Below, piece by piece: positions 35,827-43,881 of a DNA stretch of 64,000 nucleotides. Numbering within the stretch: position 1 is the first letter of the stretch; each line of letters starts with the position of its first letter. The DNA is from Brevibacillus porteri (lineage in GTDB: Bacteria; Bacillota; Bacilli; Brevibacillales; Brevibacillaceae): the NCBI RefSeq assembly GCF_003013475.1, contig NZ_PXZO01000025.1, forward strand, positions 1 to 64,000, given 5' to 3'. Position numbers and translations under genes: made by a program. The notes under the pieces were generated by a model, which was given only the letters and a program-made list of their open reading frames with translations, searched no databases and was not told the origin of the DNA.

Positions 35827-36486
35827 ATGACTAATAAAAAAGCAATTGCTATCGGGCTATTAGCTTTCAGCTTTTCATTAGGGTTCGGATTGAATATATA
35901 ATCACAAAGTTTAGTCAGTGGAAACGTAACTGAAATCAACAGACATGGACTTGTCCCTAGATATAGTATCGAAGAGTTAGCCGCAGGAAGTCAGTTGATT
36001 ATTAAAGGTACTATCGTTGATATTGATAAGGATAAATGGAATACTGAAGATGGTGGACAACCGGAAGAAATTGGGGTTTCTGATTCGATCTACAGAGATG
36101 TTTCTGTAGAAATAGACGAAGTTCTCAAAGGAAACCAGGAAAAAGGTGATATAGTCGTCGTTCGGATGTAGGGTGGTGAGATAAATAATACAGTAATCAG
36201 AGCTGACTATGAGGCTTCGTTTACAGAAGATGAAGAAGTTGTTCTTTTCTTAATTGTAGACGACTCCCTGAAAAATAAAGATGGCTCAACCGATCATTAT
36301 ATAACCTTAGGTAATTACCAAGGAAAGTATGAGGTTAGTGATTCGAAATCTAAAGTGTTTATTCAAGGAAAAGCAGATAAAAAAGTTTCATCCTTGGAAA
36401 ATTTACTCGAAAAAATTGAGGATCACAAAAACGATCCGTTGCCACCTCAATTAGCAGAAAGTGACGAACCAGATTTGGAAAAATAA
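35827..36486 (+). pseudogene. membrane-anchored secreted protein with two stop codons
   Basis: 220 codons in one frame from MTNKKAIAIGLLAFSFSLG to an acidic C-terminus. Stops are at 35899 (TAA, just after the signal anchor) and 36169 (TAG). The body (SIEELAAGSQLIIKGTIVDI, EVLKGN, EDEEVVLFL, LGNYQGKYEV) is the same family as the intact gene at 42070. It starts 11 nt after the matrixin relic, so the two were probably one operon. Confidence 0.8.
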
Positions 36487-36610
36487 AAGGGCACTTGTAA
36501 GATTCTGAACCAATAGCCCAATCAAAAAGTGCACCCTTTGTCTTGCACGCCATAATTTAATATGGCCAGTTTCTTCTGAAAAAAGGAGAAATATTAGATT
36601 CCGGTTATCA

Positions 36611-36651
36611 AAAATGAAGTTGTAGACTGTTTGTGTCTACAACTTCATTTT
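36611..36651 (+). terminator. perfect 17 bp inverted repeat, terminator-like
   Basis: Two 17-base arms (36611-36627 and 36635-36651) are exact complements around a 7-base loop; the 3' arm ends in TTTT. It follows the pseudogene at 35827 by 125 bp. The stretch 36487-36653 has no gene. Confidence 0.65.
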
Positions 36652-36653
36652 AA

Positions 36654-37041
36654 GACGAGATCCCTACATACATAGCCCTGTTTGGATGGTTAGGGAATTT
36701 GAATAAGCGAATAGCTAACGAAAACGAGTTAGGCGGCTAGCATCCTGTTAGGTCAGTGTGAATATATCGTAGATTGATGAAACATCCTCTGTCAGGATGT
36801 TTTTTTATTCCATTTTTTGCAGTCGGTAAAAACCCGCATAACAAATTATGGTTAATTATGTAATAAATCTCAAAATAAGGGGTGGTGAATATTGATGTTC
36901 CATGAAGCAATAGAAATCTAAGAACAGCTCTAAAAAGAGGAGCCACGGGTGCCACTGAAACCAAGTGCATAATCCGGTGGTAAAGTAAGGAGGGTGAGAC
37001 TTATAGCAGCAATTGCATTTAAAAAGGGCGTTCCACCCCTT
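36654..37041 (+). repeat. direct repeat, copy 2 (RRNPP 3' end plus spo0E leader)
   Basis: Second copy of the 33535-33919 segment, about 93% identical by eye. It carries only the last ~25 codons of an RRNPP gene (PTYIALFGWLGNLNKRI equivalent), then the terminator and spo0E leader. It continues into an intact spo0E-like gene. No RRNPP start or HTH precedes it, so the regulator gene of this copy was lost. Confidence 0.9.
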
Positions 37042-37062
37042 CGACAGGTTAAAGGAACGCCC
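37026..37062 (+). other. 5' hairpin before spo0E-like gene
   Basis: GGGCGTTCC pairs with GGAACGCCC just upstream of the GGAGGAG ribosome site of the gene at 37075. It may be a leader terminator remnant or control translation. In copy 1 the IS junction falls inside this hairpin. Confidence 0.6.
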
Positions 37063-37074
37063 GCAGGAGGAGCA

Positions 37075-37296
37075 GTGACAGCTACTATAAGTAAATGTAT
37101 CACGTTACTTCTAGATCGAGAAGGAGTAACCTATCACGATATTAATCATTTGAAAAACATTGTGGAACAATTGCGTGGACAGCTGGTGCAGTTGTATTTA
37201 GAGAAGAATGATTTTTTGGATGATGAGGTCGTGGAATTAAGTCAGCAGTTGGATCAGTACATTTTGGTAATTCAATCAAAAATGATGGGAATCTAA
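37075..37296 (+). CDS. Spo0E-like aspartyl-phosphate phosphatase
   Basis: About 73 residues. The family's two-helix core is HLKNIVEQLRGQLVQLYLEK and VVELSQQLDQYILVIQS with the SQxLD signature, as in the gene at 30324. GTG 37075 is preferred because GGAGGAG is 5 nt upstream; the longer frame from 36994 starts in repeat leader sequence. Predicted to dephosphorylate Spo0A-P or a similar regulator. It overlaps nothing, and the next gene starts within 22 nt. Confidence 0.78.
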   Translation: MTATISKCITLLLDREGVTYHDINHLKNIVEQLRGQLVQLYLEKNDFLDDEVVELSQQLDQYILVIQSKMMGI

Positions 37297-37317
37297 ATGG
37301 AAAAGATGGTGATAATT

Positions 37318-38283
37318 ATGATTAAGAAATTAACATCATTGGCATTGATTTTATCACTCGTTATGTCTTTATTTGCAGTTCCAATATTCGCAAGTATTGA
37401 TAAAACTTTGGATATTGATATAGGAGAAGATTACGAAGGCAAAATCAAAAAATTCGAAGATGGTAGAATTAGTCCAGTATCATTCGCTGAGGAACTGACT
37501 GAAAGCCAGTTAGAAAATATTTTAGTGGAAATGGGTTTTTCTAAAGACGAGATTTCTGATATGGGTATTACTCTAAAGACAAGACTAGTATCCGACGGTG
37601 GTAAAAGAGTAAAGACAACTCCAGTACATGCTACTTATCGCACTGGAGATGGAAAAAATGAAGTAACATTTGAGGGTGAGAGCATTGATGAAATAAAAGA
37701 ACAGTTAAAAGCCGATAAGGAATCCGGTCAATTCAAAGCTGCCTGGGACAAAGAAGAAGAGAATTGGCATGGAAAGACTTATGTAACTTGGGCCGGATTA
37801 ACTGGAAATGGTAAGGAATTCAAATATAATTTTTATATAGAGTTCGAGTGGGATAGTAACCCTTTTCAACAAATGACGGATCACTTTGCACTTCATTGGG
37901 GAGATAAAGGAACAAAGTATGCATCAGGAGACTGGACAGTTGTACAGGCTCTGAAACCAGATAATCGTTATGGAGGAGGTAGCTGGACTGATATCCCGGT
38001 GACGAATGAGCAAAACAATCTAGCGGGAACTGAGTGGTCTTTCAGATGGTATGATGTTCAAACCGCATATAAAGTTAGAGGAACGGGGCATGAAGAAATT
38101 AGAATTCCTGTAAGTAAAGCTGGTGAAACTTATACATATGCTGGAGCGTATTTTCACCCTTGGTGGAGACATGATGTAGCCATAGTTCTTGGTCCAGTAG
38201 GAATTACATTTAGTGACGACGCTGGTGATAAGTGGACATGGGATGAAAGTTTTGAAATTGGTGATGATCGACCGAATAATTAA
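37318..38283 (+). CDS. secreted protein of unknown function
   Basis: About 321 residues. Signal peptide MIKKLTSLALILSLVMSLFA with cleavage near IFAS. The mature protein begins with an acidic region (ELTESQLENILVEMGFSKDE), then a beta-rich, Trp-rich C-terminal half (NWHGKTYVTWAGLTGN, TEWSFRWYD, YFHPWWRHDVAIVLG). No catalytic motif was recognised. The ATG at 37318 begins the signal peptide; an ATG at 37297 immediately follows the spo0E stop. Co-transcription with spo0E is likely. Confidence 0.75.
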   Translation: MIKKLTSLALILSLVMSLFAVPIFASIDKTLDIDIGEDYEGKIKKFEDGRISPVSFAEELTESQLENILVEMGFSKDEISDMGITLKTRLVSDGGKRVKTTPVHATYRTGDGKNEVTFEGESIDEIKEQLKADKESGQFKAAWDKEEENWHGKTYVTWAGLTGNGKEFKYNFYIEFEWDSNPFQQMTDHFALHWGDKGTKYASGDWTVVQALKPDNRYGGGSWTDIPVTNEQNNLAGTEWSFRWYDVQTAYKVRGTGHEEIRIPVSKAGETYTYAGAYFHPWWRHDVAIVLGPVGITFSDDAGDKWTWDESFEIGDDRPNN

Positions 38284-38349
38284 TATAATAAGAAGAAGGG
38301 AGGGCTTCCTTCCCTTCCTATTGTATTTTTAGTAAGGGGCGGATGTATC

Positions 38350-38748
38350 ATGAAAAAAAAAGTAGTACTAGGTATTATGCTCCTGTTTTTGCTTAGTATG
38401 ATTGGGTTATATATGAATTTTCAGGCACATAGCAAAACGTATGGGTGGGTTGTAGTAACAAACAAATGGGTAGAAAATGACAAATATTTTCTTAGTATCA
38501 AGCATATTTGTTTAAATAACGAAACTGAATTTTGTAGCAATGAGAAGACAATTAGAATTGGAGATGAGGTAAGCTTGTTAAGCTCCTCTCCTGTAAAGAG
38601 TAATACACTTAGCGCTAAAGAGGCATATGATCAAATCGAACAAAATGGTAAGTATGTTTTTAGCTATATTTTCATTGAGGGAAGAATGTGGCCATTAAAT
38701 ATGCCTAATACATTAGTTGAATTTAAACAATACAACAAAAAAATATAA
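38350..38748 (+). CDS. membrane-anchored hypothetical protein
   Basis: 132 residues. One N-terminal transmembrane or signal segment (VVLGIMLLFLLSMIGLYMNF), then an extracytoplasmic domain of about 105 residues containing a pair of cysteines (HICLNNETEFCSN) that may form a disulfide. Not recognised. It follows the secreted protein gene by 66 bp in the same direction. Confidence 0.65.
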   Translation: MKKKVVLGIMLLFLLSMIGLYMNFQAHSKTYGWVVVTNKWVENDKYFLSIKHICLNNETEFCSNEKTIRIGDEVSLLSSSPVKSNTLSAKEAYDQIEQNGKYVFSYIFIEGRMWPLNMPNTLVEFKQYNKKI

Positions 38749-39088
38749 TCAAAGTATTTTGTTGTTACTTTTAATTTAAGATTAATGCAAACAATGGAAC
38801 ATGGGATTACGAAAAGGAAGAATAATCTCGAATTTGCTTCCAGATAGCCGGTTAACACTAGCAGCATAACCGGCTATTTTTTGTGTCTAGCACTCCTTAA
38901 CCTTGTAAACGCATATGTTCGTTTTTCTTGTGGCATCCATATTAAAGTGTGTTAAAGTGCGTTTATATAATTACCTATAAATCACTAGCCATACGATCTA
39001 TTTTTTCAGCATCTCGGATGGACTCTTACCACCAACTAAACAAATTATGAGGAGTGTGTTTGATCTGCCTAAAATATAGCGTAATGCT
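38749..39088. other. gene-free stretch
   Basis: Contains a strong terminator (ATAGCCGGTTA pairs with TAACCGGCTATTTTTT, 38845-38884) and otherwise no convincing gene. A 20-codon ATG frame at about 38785 has no ribosome site. Confidence 0.7.
38845..38884 (+). terminator. terminator
   Basis: An 11 bp stem ATAGCCGGTTA/TAACCGGCTAT is followed by TTTTT. It closes the 37075-38748 gene group. Confidence 0.85.
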
Positions 39089-39598
39089 TTGCTTGTTGTA
39101 GTTCTTAGCACAATAACTTTACTTGGCTGCTCCAATATATCTGAAAAAACTGAAGATATTCCTGTTAATTCTGCTCAATCGGACACTTTGGAAAAAGTAA
39201 AAAATGGGCAATTAGAAGGTGTCTTAATTGGCATTGGAGCAACAAAGAAAGAGGTTCTGGATAAAATCGGAACCCCCGTCAAGAGCGGAAATTCTGAGTA
39301 TGGATTCACAGTATATTATGAGGGTTTTGATTTACAATTCGAAGACTATGCTAATTCAATTGAAGAAGTAAAGGATACGAGTAAAGTCGTCCTAATGAAT
39401 GCCGAACCCAAGACTGTTGGAATGACTGGAAAACCTGAGGAAATCAAAAAAACCTTAGGAGAACCCTCTAGAGAGTTTATGGATGACTCAGGTGATCATA
39501 CGTTTATATTGGAATATGAAAACAATGGAAACCTACTAAGATTTACGTTTGATTCAAAAGAAAGTCCAGTAAAGTATGTTACCCTTCGAGTCCAATAA
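39089..39598 (+). CDS. YjgB-like lipoprotein
   Basis: 169 residues as an open frame from TTG 39089. It has a lipobox LLGC (about residue 14) and a DUF4309-like body: GVLIGIGATKKEVLDKIGTP and VGMTGKPEEIKKTLGEP, two copies of the G-x-T-x-x-E-V-x-x-x-x-G-x-P motif. The signal peptide is short and an ATG in another frame lies 6 nt upstream, so the 5' end may have a frameshift. Function unknown. Confidence 0.65.
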   Translation: MLVVVLSTITLLGCSNISEKTEDIPVNSAQSDTLEKVKNGQLEGVLIGIGATKKEVLDKIGTPVKSGNSEYGFTVYYEGFDLQFEDYANSIEEVKDTSKVVLMNAEPKTVGMTGKPEEIKKTLGEPSREFMDDSGDHTFILEYENNGNLLRFTFDSKESPVKYVTLRVQ

Positions 39599-39634
39599 GC
39601 TAGACTACCTGGCTTATTGTGGCCTGAATGTGCA

Positions 39635-39668
39635 TAAAAAAAGAGGCGGGGGAACCGCCTCTTCTCTT
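39635..39668. terminator. bidirectional terminator
   Basis: AAGAGGCGG pairs with CCGCCTCTT. T runs lie on both sides (AAAAAAA before, TCTCTTTT after), between convergent genes at 39598 and 39700. Confidence 0.8.
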
Positions 39669-40826
39669 TTACTTGTGTAACCCAGTTGACTCTGTTTTTC
39701 TACCATTCCGTTTCTGTTCTGTGTTCAATCATTGGCAATATTTTTGGTTCAGCTGCTTTCATCATTTCTTTCAGTGATTGCTCGGTGATCGGTACTCCAT
39801 CCCCTTGAAGTTGTCCTCTAGCTTGTGTTTCTGCAATCACATCAAGTACTTGTTGTTTCGTGACATTTTTAGATGCTGCAATCTCCACAACAGTTTTACC
39901 TTTTGCTAATTCTTGTTTTAATTCTGTCGGGCTGATTTTTAGTAAAGCAAACAGTTTTTCATCGTTTAAAAAGTTATCAGCAAAATAATCAGGTTTACCA
40001 TTTCTAGAGAATAGGCCTTCTACTTTAATGTTTGAAGGTGTATCAGAAGGTGTATCAGCTGTAGGAATACCTACGATCTTAGTAAGACTAATGGTATTGT
40101 CCTGAACAAAAACCTGGAAGACCGGTTTATCGAACATCTCATTGGTGTAATTCAACATCCATGTTTTTTGATTTGGATTCTCCATTTGCTCTATAGCAAC
40201 TTTGTATTGTTCGACGTTGCCATACATTTTATTAATAAGATCAGATACCTTCGCCTTGATTTCCTGATCGCTTAACGTAATGAGTGACTTCTCCTTAGGC
40301 TCCCAATTCTCTTGAATCACGTGTTCAATCTCATCCGTACTACCGTTTGTATGGAGGGTAATCTTTTTGCCGGTTCCTCCTTTTTCTTGTAGTACGATGC
40401 TTGTTTGCTTCACGTTGGTTACATTTTTCCCTTTGGATACATCACCTTGAACGTTGCTTGCATCGATAATCTCAAACGATTTTGTTTCAGGATATGCGAG
40501 ATACAGCTTCTCAAGCGTTGATTTGCCAACCTCATCCACCTTGACTTGTTCAGTAGTCATCGGTGTTCTTGTAGGCATGTCAATCACGCCAGAAGCCGCA
40601 AATGCTGCAACTGGAATCAAAATCGCAGTAGCAACCACTCCACCAATTAAACGTTTTTTCATAATTAATTCGCTCCTTTTTTGTTGTAAATAATGTGAAT
40701 TGGATTGTTCTATTTGTTTTCTGAATAAGCAGCTTACACACTATATTGCCTCTTTAGCGGAAAAAGGTTCGGTTCATATCTTATTTTTTTTCGTGAGCAG
40801 ACCCCATGCCCATCAAGAGAAGAACC
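39662..40826 (-). repeat. tandem duplication unit, distal copy
   Basis: About 1.2 kb unit that includes a complete secreted-protein gene and ~165 bp of upstream sequence. It is nearly identical to 40874-42028, which lies directly next to it in the same orientation. Confidence 0.9.
39700..40662 (-). CDS. secreted protein, tandem duplicate A
   Basis: 320 residues, exported: signal peptide MKKRLIGGVVATAILIPVAAFA. The middle carries a PepSY-like or beta-rich region (KSLITLSDQEIKAKVSDLIN, QKTWMLNYTNEMFD). The C-terminal third has helical units (LLKISPTELKQELAKGKTVV, then ASKNVTKQQVLDVI) similar in style to the repeats in the protein at 14285. It has a 3-residue insertion (TPSD duplicated) relative to copy B and about 95% identity otherwise. 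Function unknown. Confidence 0.75.
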   Translation of the reverse strand: MKKRLIGGVVATAILIPVAAFAASGVIDMPTRTPMTTEQVKVDEVGKSTLEKLYLAYPETKSFEIIDASNVQGDVSKGKNVTNVKQTSIVLQEKGGTGKKITLHTNGSTDEIEHVIQENWEPKEKSLITLSDQEIKAKVSDLINKMYGNVEQYKVAIEQMENPNQKTWMLNYTNEMFDKPVFQVFVQDNTISLTKIVGIPTADTPSDTPSNIKVEGLFSRNGKPDYFADNFLNDEKLFALLKISPTELKQELAKGKTVVEIAASKNVTKQQVLDVIAETQARGQLQGDGVPITEQSLKEMMKAAEPKILPMIEHRTETEW

Positions 40827-40873
40827 ACCTGTCTGAAAAATTAGTCCATAAAAGAAGAGATGGTTCCCCCGCC

Positions 40874-42028
40874 TCTTCTTTTACTTGTGTAACCCAGTTA
40901 ACTCTGTTTTTCTACCATTCCGTTTCCGTTTTGTGTTCAATGACTGGCAATACTTTTGGTTCAATTGCTTCCATCATTTCTTTCAGTGCTTTCTCGGTGA
41001 TCGCTACTCCATCCCCTTGAAGTTGTCCTCTAGCCTGTGTTTCTGCAATCACATCAAGCACTTGTTGTTTCGTGACATTTTTAGATGCTGCAATCTCCAC
41101 AACAGTTTTACCTTTTGCTAATTCTTGTTTTAATTCTGTCGGGCTGATTTTTAGTAAAGCAAACAGTTTTTCATCGTTTAAAAAGTTATCAGCCGTATAA
41201 TCAGGCTTACCATTGAAAGAGAATAGGCCTTCTACTTTCATGTTTGAAGGTGTATCAGGAGCTGTAGGAATACCTACGATCTTAGTAAGACTAATGGTAT
41301 TGTCCTGAACAAAAACCTGGTAGACCGGTTCTTCGAACATCTCATTGGTGTAATTCAACATCCATGTTTTTTGGTTTGGATTCTCCATTTGCTCTATAGC
41401 AACCTTGTATTGTTCGACGTTGCCATACATTTTATCAATAAGATCATTTACCTTCGTCTTGATTTCCTGATCGGTTAAAGTAATGAGTGACTTCTCCTTA
41501 GGCTCCCAATTCTCTTGAATCACGTGTTCAATCTCACCCGTACTACCGTTCGTATGGAGGGTAATCTTTTTGCCGGTTCCTCCTTTTTCTTGTAGTACGA
41601 TGCTTGTTTGTTTCATGTTAGTTACATTTTTCCCTTTGGATACATCACCCTGAACGTTACTTGCATCGATAATCTCAAACGATTTTGTTTCAGGATATGC
41701 GAGATACAGCTTCTCAAGCGTTGATTTGCCAACCTCATCCACTTTGACTTGTTCAGTAGTCATCGGTGTTCTTGTAGGCATGTCAATCACGCCAGAAGCT
41801 GCAAATGCTGCAACTGGAATCAAAATCGCAGTAGCAACCACTCCACCAATTAAACGTTTTTTCATAATTAATTCGCTCCTTTTTTGTTGTAAATAATGTG
41901 AATTGGATTGTTCTATTTGTTCTCTGAATAAGCAGCTTACACACTATATTGCCTCTTTAGCGGAAAAAGGTTCGGTTCATATCTTATTTTTTTTGCATCG
42001 TGAGCAGACCCCATGCCCATCAAGCGAA
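40874..42028 (-). repeat. tandem duplication unit, proximal copy
   Basis: Second copy of the 1.2 kb unit at 39662-40826, including its 5' flank (ending at GTGAGCAGACCCCATGCCCA). Confidence 0.9.
40912..41865 (-). CDS. secreted protein, tandem duplicate B
   Basis: 317 residues, paralogue of the gene at 39700 with the same signal peptide and domain order. Differences cluster at VFQVF/VYQVF, the TPSD insertion, the RNGKPDYFAD/FNGKPDYTAD pair, and the last 25 residues (EKALKEMMEAIEPKVLP). The upstream region is duplicated too, so each copy has its own promoter. Confidence 0.75.
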   Translation of the reverse strand: MKKRLIGGVVATAILIPVAAFAASGVIDMPTRTPMTTEQVKVDEVGKSTLEKLYLAYPETKSFEIIDASNVQGDVSKGKNVTNMKQTSIVLQEKGGTGKKITLHTNGSTGEIEHVIQENWEPKEKSLITLTDQEIKTKVNDLIDKMYGNVEQYKVAIEQMENPNQKTWMLNYTNEMFEEPVYQVFVQDNTISLTKIVGIPTAPDTPSNMKVEGLFSFNGKPDYTADNFLNDEKLFALLKISPTELKQELAKGKTVVEIAASKNVTKQQVLDVIAETQARGQLQGDGVAITEKALKEMMEAIEPKVLPVIEHKTETEW

Positions 42029-42069
42029 GGAACTATTCTATCTATCATTTTGTAGGAAGGAGAATACTA

Positions 42070-42789
42070 ATGATTAGCATTAAGAATTTAAAATCCACAA
42101 AAAAAAGAGCACTAGCTACTATTGGTTTTATAACAATTGCAGGACTTGCTGTTTACTATATAGGTGACTTGAAAAAACAGAATTTCCTTTATTCCAGTGA
42201 TTCAGATTATAGAATCGTTTCTGGTGAAGCAATGTTTACCGAGACATTCACAACCGTGGAGGATCTAGCTGAAAATGCAGATATCATAGCCGAAGCTGAA
42301 GTTATTTCTCAAGAAAATAACGCTAATTATGAAAGACTAGATGTATATACAGTCTCTGAATTAAGATTAACGAAAGTCTATAAAGGTGATGTAGAGATAG
42401 ATGATACAGTATCTGTACTGGAAACTGGAGGGGAATTCGATGAAAGAGAGGTGGCCAAATATTTCGCAGGAAAGCCAGGATCTAAATTAGTGAATGATGA
42501 TCTTGGTGAACCCAGAATAACATCGGTAGGCATTGAAGGAAGTATACCTATGAAAGAAGGAAATAAATATTTTGTTTTCTTAACAGAAGATAAAGATGAC
42601 GTTTATAACATAGTAGGGTCAGTTCAAGGAAAAATAAAGATTAATGACGAGAACACACTTGTATCCCAAGTTTCACCGGAAGTAATAGAACATAGTAATC
42701 TTTATTTCCTCCAAGAAAATTATTCAGGGCAGAATATCTCTGAACTTAGAAACGAAGTTGAACACCTCATTGCATCCTCTCCCAATTAG
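42070..42789 (+). CDS. membrane-anchored extracytoplasmic protein
   Basis: 239 residues. A basic start and one transmembrane helix (ALATIGFITIAGLAVYYIG, about 12-30) are followed by an extracellular domain: TVEDLAENADIIAEAEVISQ, LRLTKVYKGDVEIDDTVSVLET, EGSIPMKEGNKYFVFLTED, NIVGSVQGKIKI. It is the same family as the pseudogene at 35827. ATG 42070 is 8 nt after AGGAAGGAG. Function unknown. Confidence 0.72.
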   Translation: MISIKNLKSTKKRALATIGFITIAGLAVYYIGDLKKQNFLYSSDSDYRIVSGEAMFTETFTTVEDLAENADIIAEAEVISQENNANYERLDVYTVSELRLTKVYKGDVEIDDTVSVLETGGEFDEREVAKYFAGKPGSKLVNDDLGEPRITSVGIEGSIPMKEGNKYFVFLTEDKDDVYNIVGSVQGKIKINDENTLVSQVSPEVIEHSNLYFLQENYSGQNISELRNEVEHLIASSPN

Positions 42790-42815
42790 CTCCCTAAAGT
42801 CTCTCTCAACCGCAA

Positions 42816-42946
42816 TATCATTACGAAGTAGACCGAAAAAGAAGATAACGGATTGGTATGGGAGTTTTTTGCTATTACTAAAAAGTTGTGAATGGTTATC
42901 TAGCGTATTGAAAAGTTTTGTATCAGGTTCAAAATAAAAGTATGGC
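42816..42946 (+). repeat. diverged duplicate of 44788-45089
   Basis: Shares TTACGAAGTAGAC, GATAACGGAT and, near its end, AAAAGTTTTGTATCA plus TTCAAAATAAAAGTATGGC with the small membrane protein locus at 44788-45089. The intervening ~170 bp are deleted, so this is a relic of the same segment. Confidence 0.75.
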
Positions 42947-42958
42947 GGAGGGATTGTG

Positions 42959-43423
42959 ATGGAGGACATTATCGTAGAGCCGGGAATAAGGGTTGGCCCC
43001 ATAAAGTTAGGAATGACTAGGGAAGAAGTAAAGGCTCATGAGCAAGAATGGCCGCTGAAATATGTGACATTTTTGATACAGTATGAGGAGAACAAAGTGA
43101 GTTTCATCGAAGTTCCCATAGATACACACAATATTAGCGGAGGATTCAGTTGTTTTGTTTACGGTATCGATGTGGTTCATACAAAGGCGACACAATTAGC
43201 GGAAAAAATCGATAAGATATCAAATTATACGCGGGATGAAGGTGCAAAGTGGGGCGACAGGTACGCTTTTCCTGAGATAGGTTTAGGTTTTTGGCGAGAT
43301 GGTGTCTTAAATGAAGAAGATTTAGAAACAGAAGAATTTAAAAATTTGGACCCAATAATACAAGAGGATAGTCTAAGGAATCAATATTTCAGTACCGTTT
43401 TCGTCATGTATCCAATGGTTTAA
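42959..43423 (+). CDS. hypothetical protein, GxxxGxxxLGMTREEV type
   Basis: 154 residues, no signal peptide. The N-terminus, VEPGIRVGPIKLGMTREEVK, is the short motif seen in many small intracellular proteins that accompany secreted proteins; the rest is alpha/beta. ATG 42959 follows GGCGGAGGGA. It may be an immunity-type protein, but that is only contextual. Confidence 0.6.
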   Translation: MEDIIVEPGIRVGPIKLGMTREEVKAHEQEWPLKYVTFLIQYEENKVSFIEVPIDTHNISGGFSCFVYGIDVVHTKATQLAEKIDKISNYTRDEGAKWGDRYAFPEIGLGFWRDGVLNEEDLETEEFKNLDPIIQEDSLRNQYFSTVFVMYPMV

Positions 43424-43462
43424 TAGGGGGCATATCCAACAAGGTAACAAGAAGCCTGCGTT

Positions 43463-43490
43463 AAGGACGCGATTTCTCGCGTCCTTTTTT
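43463..43490 (+). terminator. terminator
   Basis: AAGGACGCGA pairs with TCGCGTCCTT around TTTC, then TTTTTT. Confidence 0.88.
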
Positions 43491-43535
43491 GTTTACAGTA
43501 CAGTCACATATGAACCTCCTATTGCTTTTCTAATC

Positions 43536-43700
43536 GTCATTTCGATCAATTTACAGAAGCAATTGGATTGGATCGACATCTTCCTGATAGGTCATTGTGA
43601 ATATATTGTAGATTGATGAAACATCCTCTGTCAGGATGTTTTTTTATTCCAGTTTTTGCAGTTGGTAAAAACCTGCATATCATTTTATGGTTATATTTGT
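43536..43700 (+). repeat. third, partial copy of RRNPP/spo0E cassette
   Basis: TTCGATCAATTTACAGAAGC and the following ~20 bp match the RRNPP coding sequence (FDQFTEAIGLDRH), then jump directly to the ~110 bp of terminator and spo0E leader. An internal deletion removed the rest of the regulator gene. Confidence 0.85.
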
Positions 43701-43702
43701 AA

Positions 43703-43849
43703 GTGTATGATATATATGAAGACAAATATGATGACTATCTTTGGCTAGGAAAAAAGAAACAAGGAAGGAATGAATGGATACAGTTGTTTTTTGACATTAT
43801 CGATGCCGCTGACATGTTCCCTTTGCGTGGAAATATACCTGAACATTAA
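43703..43849 (+). CDS. possible small protein or gene remnant
   Basis: 48 codons from GTG: VYDIYEDKYDDYLWLGKKKQ, then RNEWIQLFFDIIDAADMFPL, ending RGNIPEH. The composition looks like real protein, but there is no ribosome site, so it may be the tail of a lost gene. Confidence 0.35.
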   Translation: MYDIYEDKYDDYLWLGKKKQGRNEWIQLFFDIIDAADMFPLRGNIPEH

Positions 43850-43881
43850 TCCATACACTTAATACGGAGGTGATGGTGATT

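Noticed and set aside
38785..38847. Twenty-codon ATG frame as a peptide pheromone
   Set aside because: It has no ribosome site and no hydrophobic export segment.
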